Source: Thermodesulfobacteriota bacterium
GTDB taxonomy: Bacteria; Desulfobacterota_D; UBA1144; Nemesobacterales; UBA2774
NCBI GenBank assembly: GCA_040754335.1
Contig: JBFMCV010000003.1
Location: forward strand, 297,356-361,355
Direction: 5' to 3'
Length of the DNA: 64,000 nt
Made by a program: the position numbers and the translations under genes. How positions within the stretch are numbered: the first letter of the stretch is position 1; every line of letters starts with the position of its first letter. Shown here piece after piece: positions 63,451 to 64,000 of this stretch. The notes beneath the pieces were generated by a model. It had not been told where the DNA came from. It worked only from the letters and a program-made list of their open reading frames with translations, and searched no databases.

Positions 63451-64000
63451 ATGAAGAAAGTTATAGAGATTAAACCGTTCGAGAGCGAGCTCTTCGACAT
63501 AGCCAGACACCTGGTCACGCAGCTGAGGAATGCGGGACATAAGGCTTTCTGCGTCGGCGGGTGCACGAGGGATATGCTGATGGGAACCCCGCCCAGGGAA
63601 TACGATATAACGACGAGCGCAACCCCTGACGAAGTTTCGAAAATTTTCACGCATACCATACCCGTCGGAGTGAGCTTCGGCGTAATACTCGTTTTGATAG
63701 GACATTACAGGTTCGAAGTCGCCACATTCAGGAAAGAAGAGGGCTACTCCGACAGCCGCCACCCGGATTACGTAGCCTACACCGCCTCAGAAGAGGAAGA
63801 CGTACTCAGGAGGGACTTCACGATAAACGGGATGCTCTACGACCCCATAGGGGAAGAGGCGATCGACTACGTGGGCGGGATGGACGATATAAGAGACGGG
63901 ATAATCAGGACAATAGGCGTGCCGCTATACAGGTTCGGCGAAGACAAGCTCAGGCTCATGAGGGCAGTGAGATTCGCCTCCAGGTACGGCTTCGAGGTCG
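63451..64000 (+). CDS. cca: CCA tRNA nucleotidyltransferase / poly(A) polymerase family, 5' part (3' end outside window)
   Basis: Starts at ATG 63451 and runs off the window end after 183 codons. Class II nucleotidyltransferase motifs are in order: AFCVGGCTRDMLMG (about 33-46), REYDITTSATPDEV (metal-binding acids, where the usual first Asp is Glu), RFEVATFRKEEGYSD, RRDFTINGMLYDP and the start of the neck, LRLMRAVRFASRYGFEV. The enzyme adds or repairs tRNA 3' CCA ends, in keeping with the tRNA-Leu gene here that lacks encoded CCA. CCA-adding versus A-adding cannot be decided from this part. Confidence 0.9.
   Translation, partial: MKKVIEIKPFESELFDIARHLVTQLRNAGHKAFCVGGCTRDMLMGTPPREYDITTSATPDEVSKIFTHTIPVGVSFGVILVLIGHYRFEVATFRKEEGYSDSRHPDYVAYTASEEEDVLRRDFTINGMLYDPIGEEAIDYVGGMDDIRDGIIRTIGVPLYRFGEDKLRLMRAVRFASRYGFEV

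Overview
The window reads as a bacterial chromosome segment from an uncultured, Gram-negative-type lineage. Envelope features (site-2 protease RseP, lipoproteins, an IPTL-CTERM protein, Tat leaders), NtrC-type sigma-54 regulators and a strong taste for AGG (Arg) and ATA (Ile) codons would fit the deltaproteobacterial or Dadabacteria-like part of the tree. This placement is an inference of low confidence. Genes are densely packed, AGGAGG-type ribosome sites are common, and most genes are housekeeping.

Layout. (1) 1-4.1 kb: an AT-richer block with three paralogous GNAT-type acyltransferases (the first cut by the window edge) around an ATP-grasp ligase. It looks like the end of an accessory biosynthetic cluster. 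(2) 4.3-10.4 kb: an exported-protein region. It holds a Tat-exported vanadium-haloperoxidase/PAP2 protein, broken copies of that gene's 3' end, a Cys-rich lipoprotein, a secreted protein of unknown function, an IPTL-CTERM protein and a Tat-leader protein carrying a stand-alone Hint domain. (3) 10.5-20.3 kb: tRNA-Leu(CAA), aroF, purN, a solitary 5S rRNA gene with its own promoter, a degenerate tyrosine recombinase, the macromolecular-synthesis operon rpsU-dnaG-rpoD, an unlisted 58-residue ORF, a YibQ-like deacetylase and a CtpA-type protease. (4) 20.7-25.5 kb: a small membrane protein, then uppS-dxr-rseP and a DUF58 protein. (5) 25.5-26.5 kb: a gene-free stretch full of inverted and direct repeats. 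(6) 26.5-31 kb: a SnoaL-like protein, cysH without a usual start codon, a Pit phosphate transporter, an NtrC-type activator and pyrE.

(7) 31-44.8 kb: a glycogen/alpha-glucan block (glgP divergent from glgB-glgX-malQ-glgA), then a GT81-like glycosyltransferase that may make a glucosylglycerate-type solute, and an amino-acid permease fused to universal-stress domains. (8) 44.8-47.4 kb: a membrane GT2 polysaccharide synthase preceded by two spaced palindromes and a near-perfect sigma-54 promoter. (9) 47.5-53.5 kb: a HhH (PolX N-terminal-like) protein, the metY-metX-metW methionine operon, tRNA-Ala(GGC) and homoserine dehydrogenase. (10) 53.5-64 kb: an NtrB/NtrC-like pair, rnc, a SIMPL protein, a DUF971 protein, a divergent sirtuin with a leaderless-type promoter, a two-part ThyX-family protein, a pentapeptide-repeat protein, xseA, a truncated acyl-CoA-synthetase-like protein and the start of a CCA-adding enzyme.

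The most coherent regulatory story is sigma-54: two enhancer-binding activators and a kinase are encoded here, and the best sigma-54 promoter with upstream palindromes lies before the polysaccharide synthase. The best candidates for undescribed biology are that regulon, the exported haloperoxidase/Hint/IPTL-CTERM neighbourhood, the GNAT/ATP-grasp block, and several proteins that keep a fold but have lost catalytic residues (recombinase, sirtuin, acyl-CoA synthetase).
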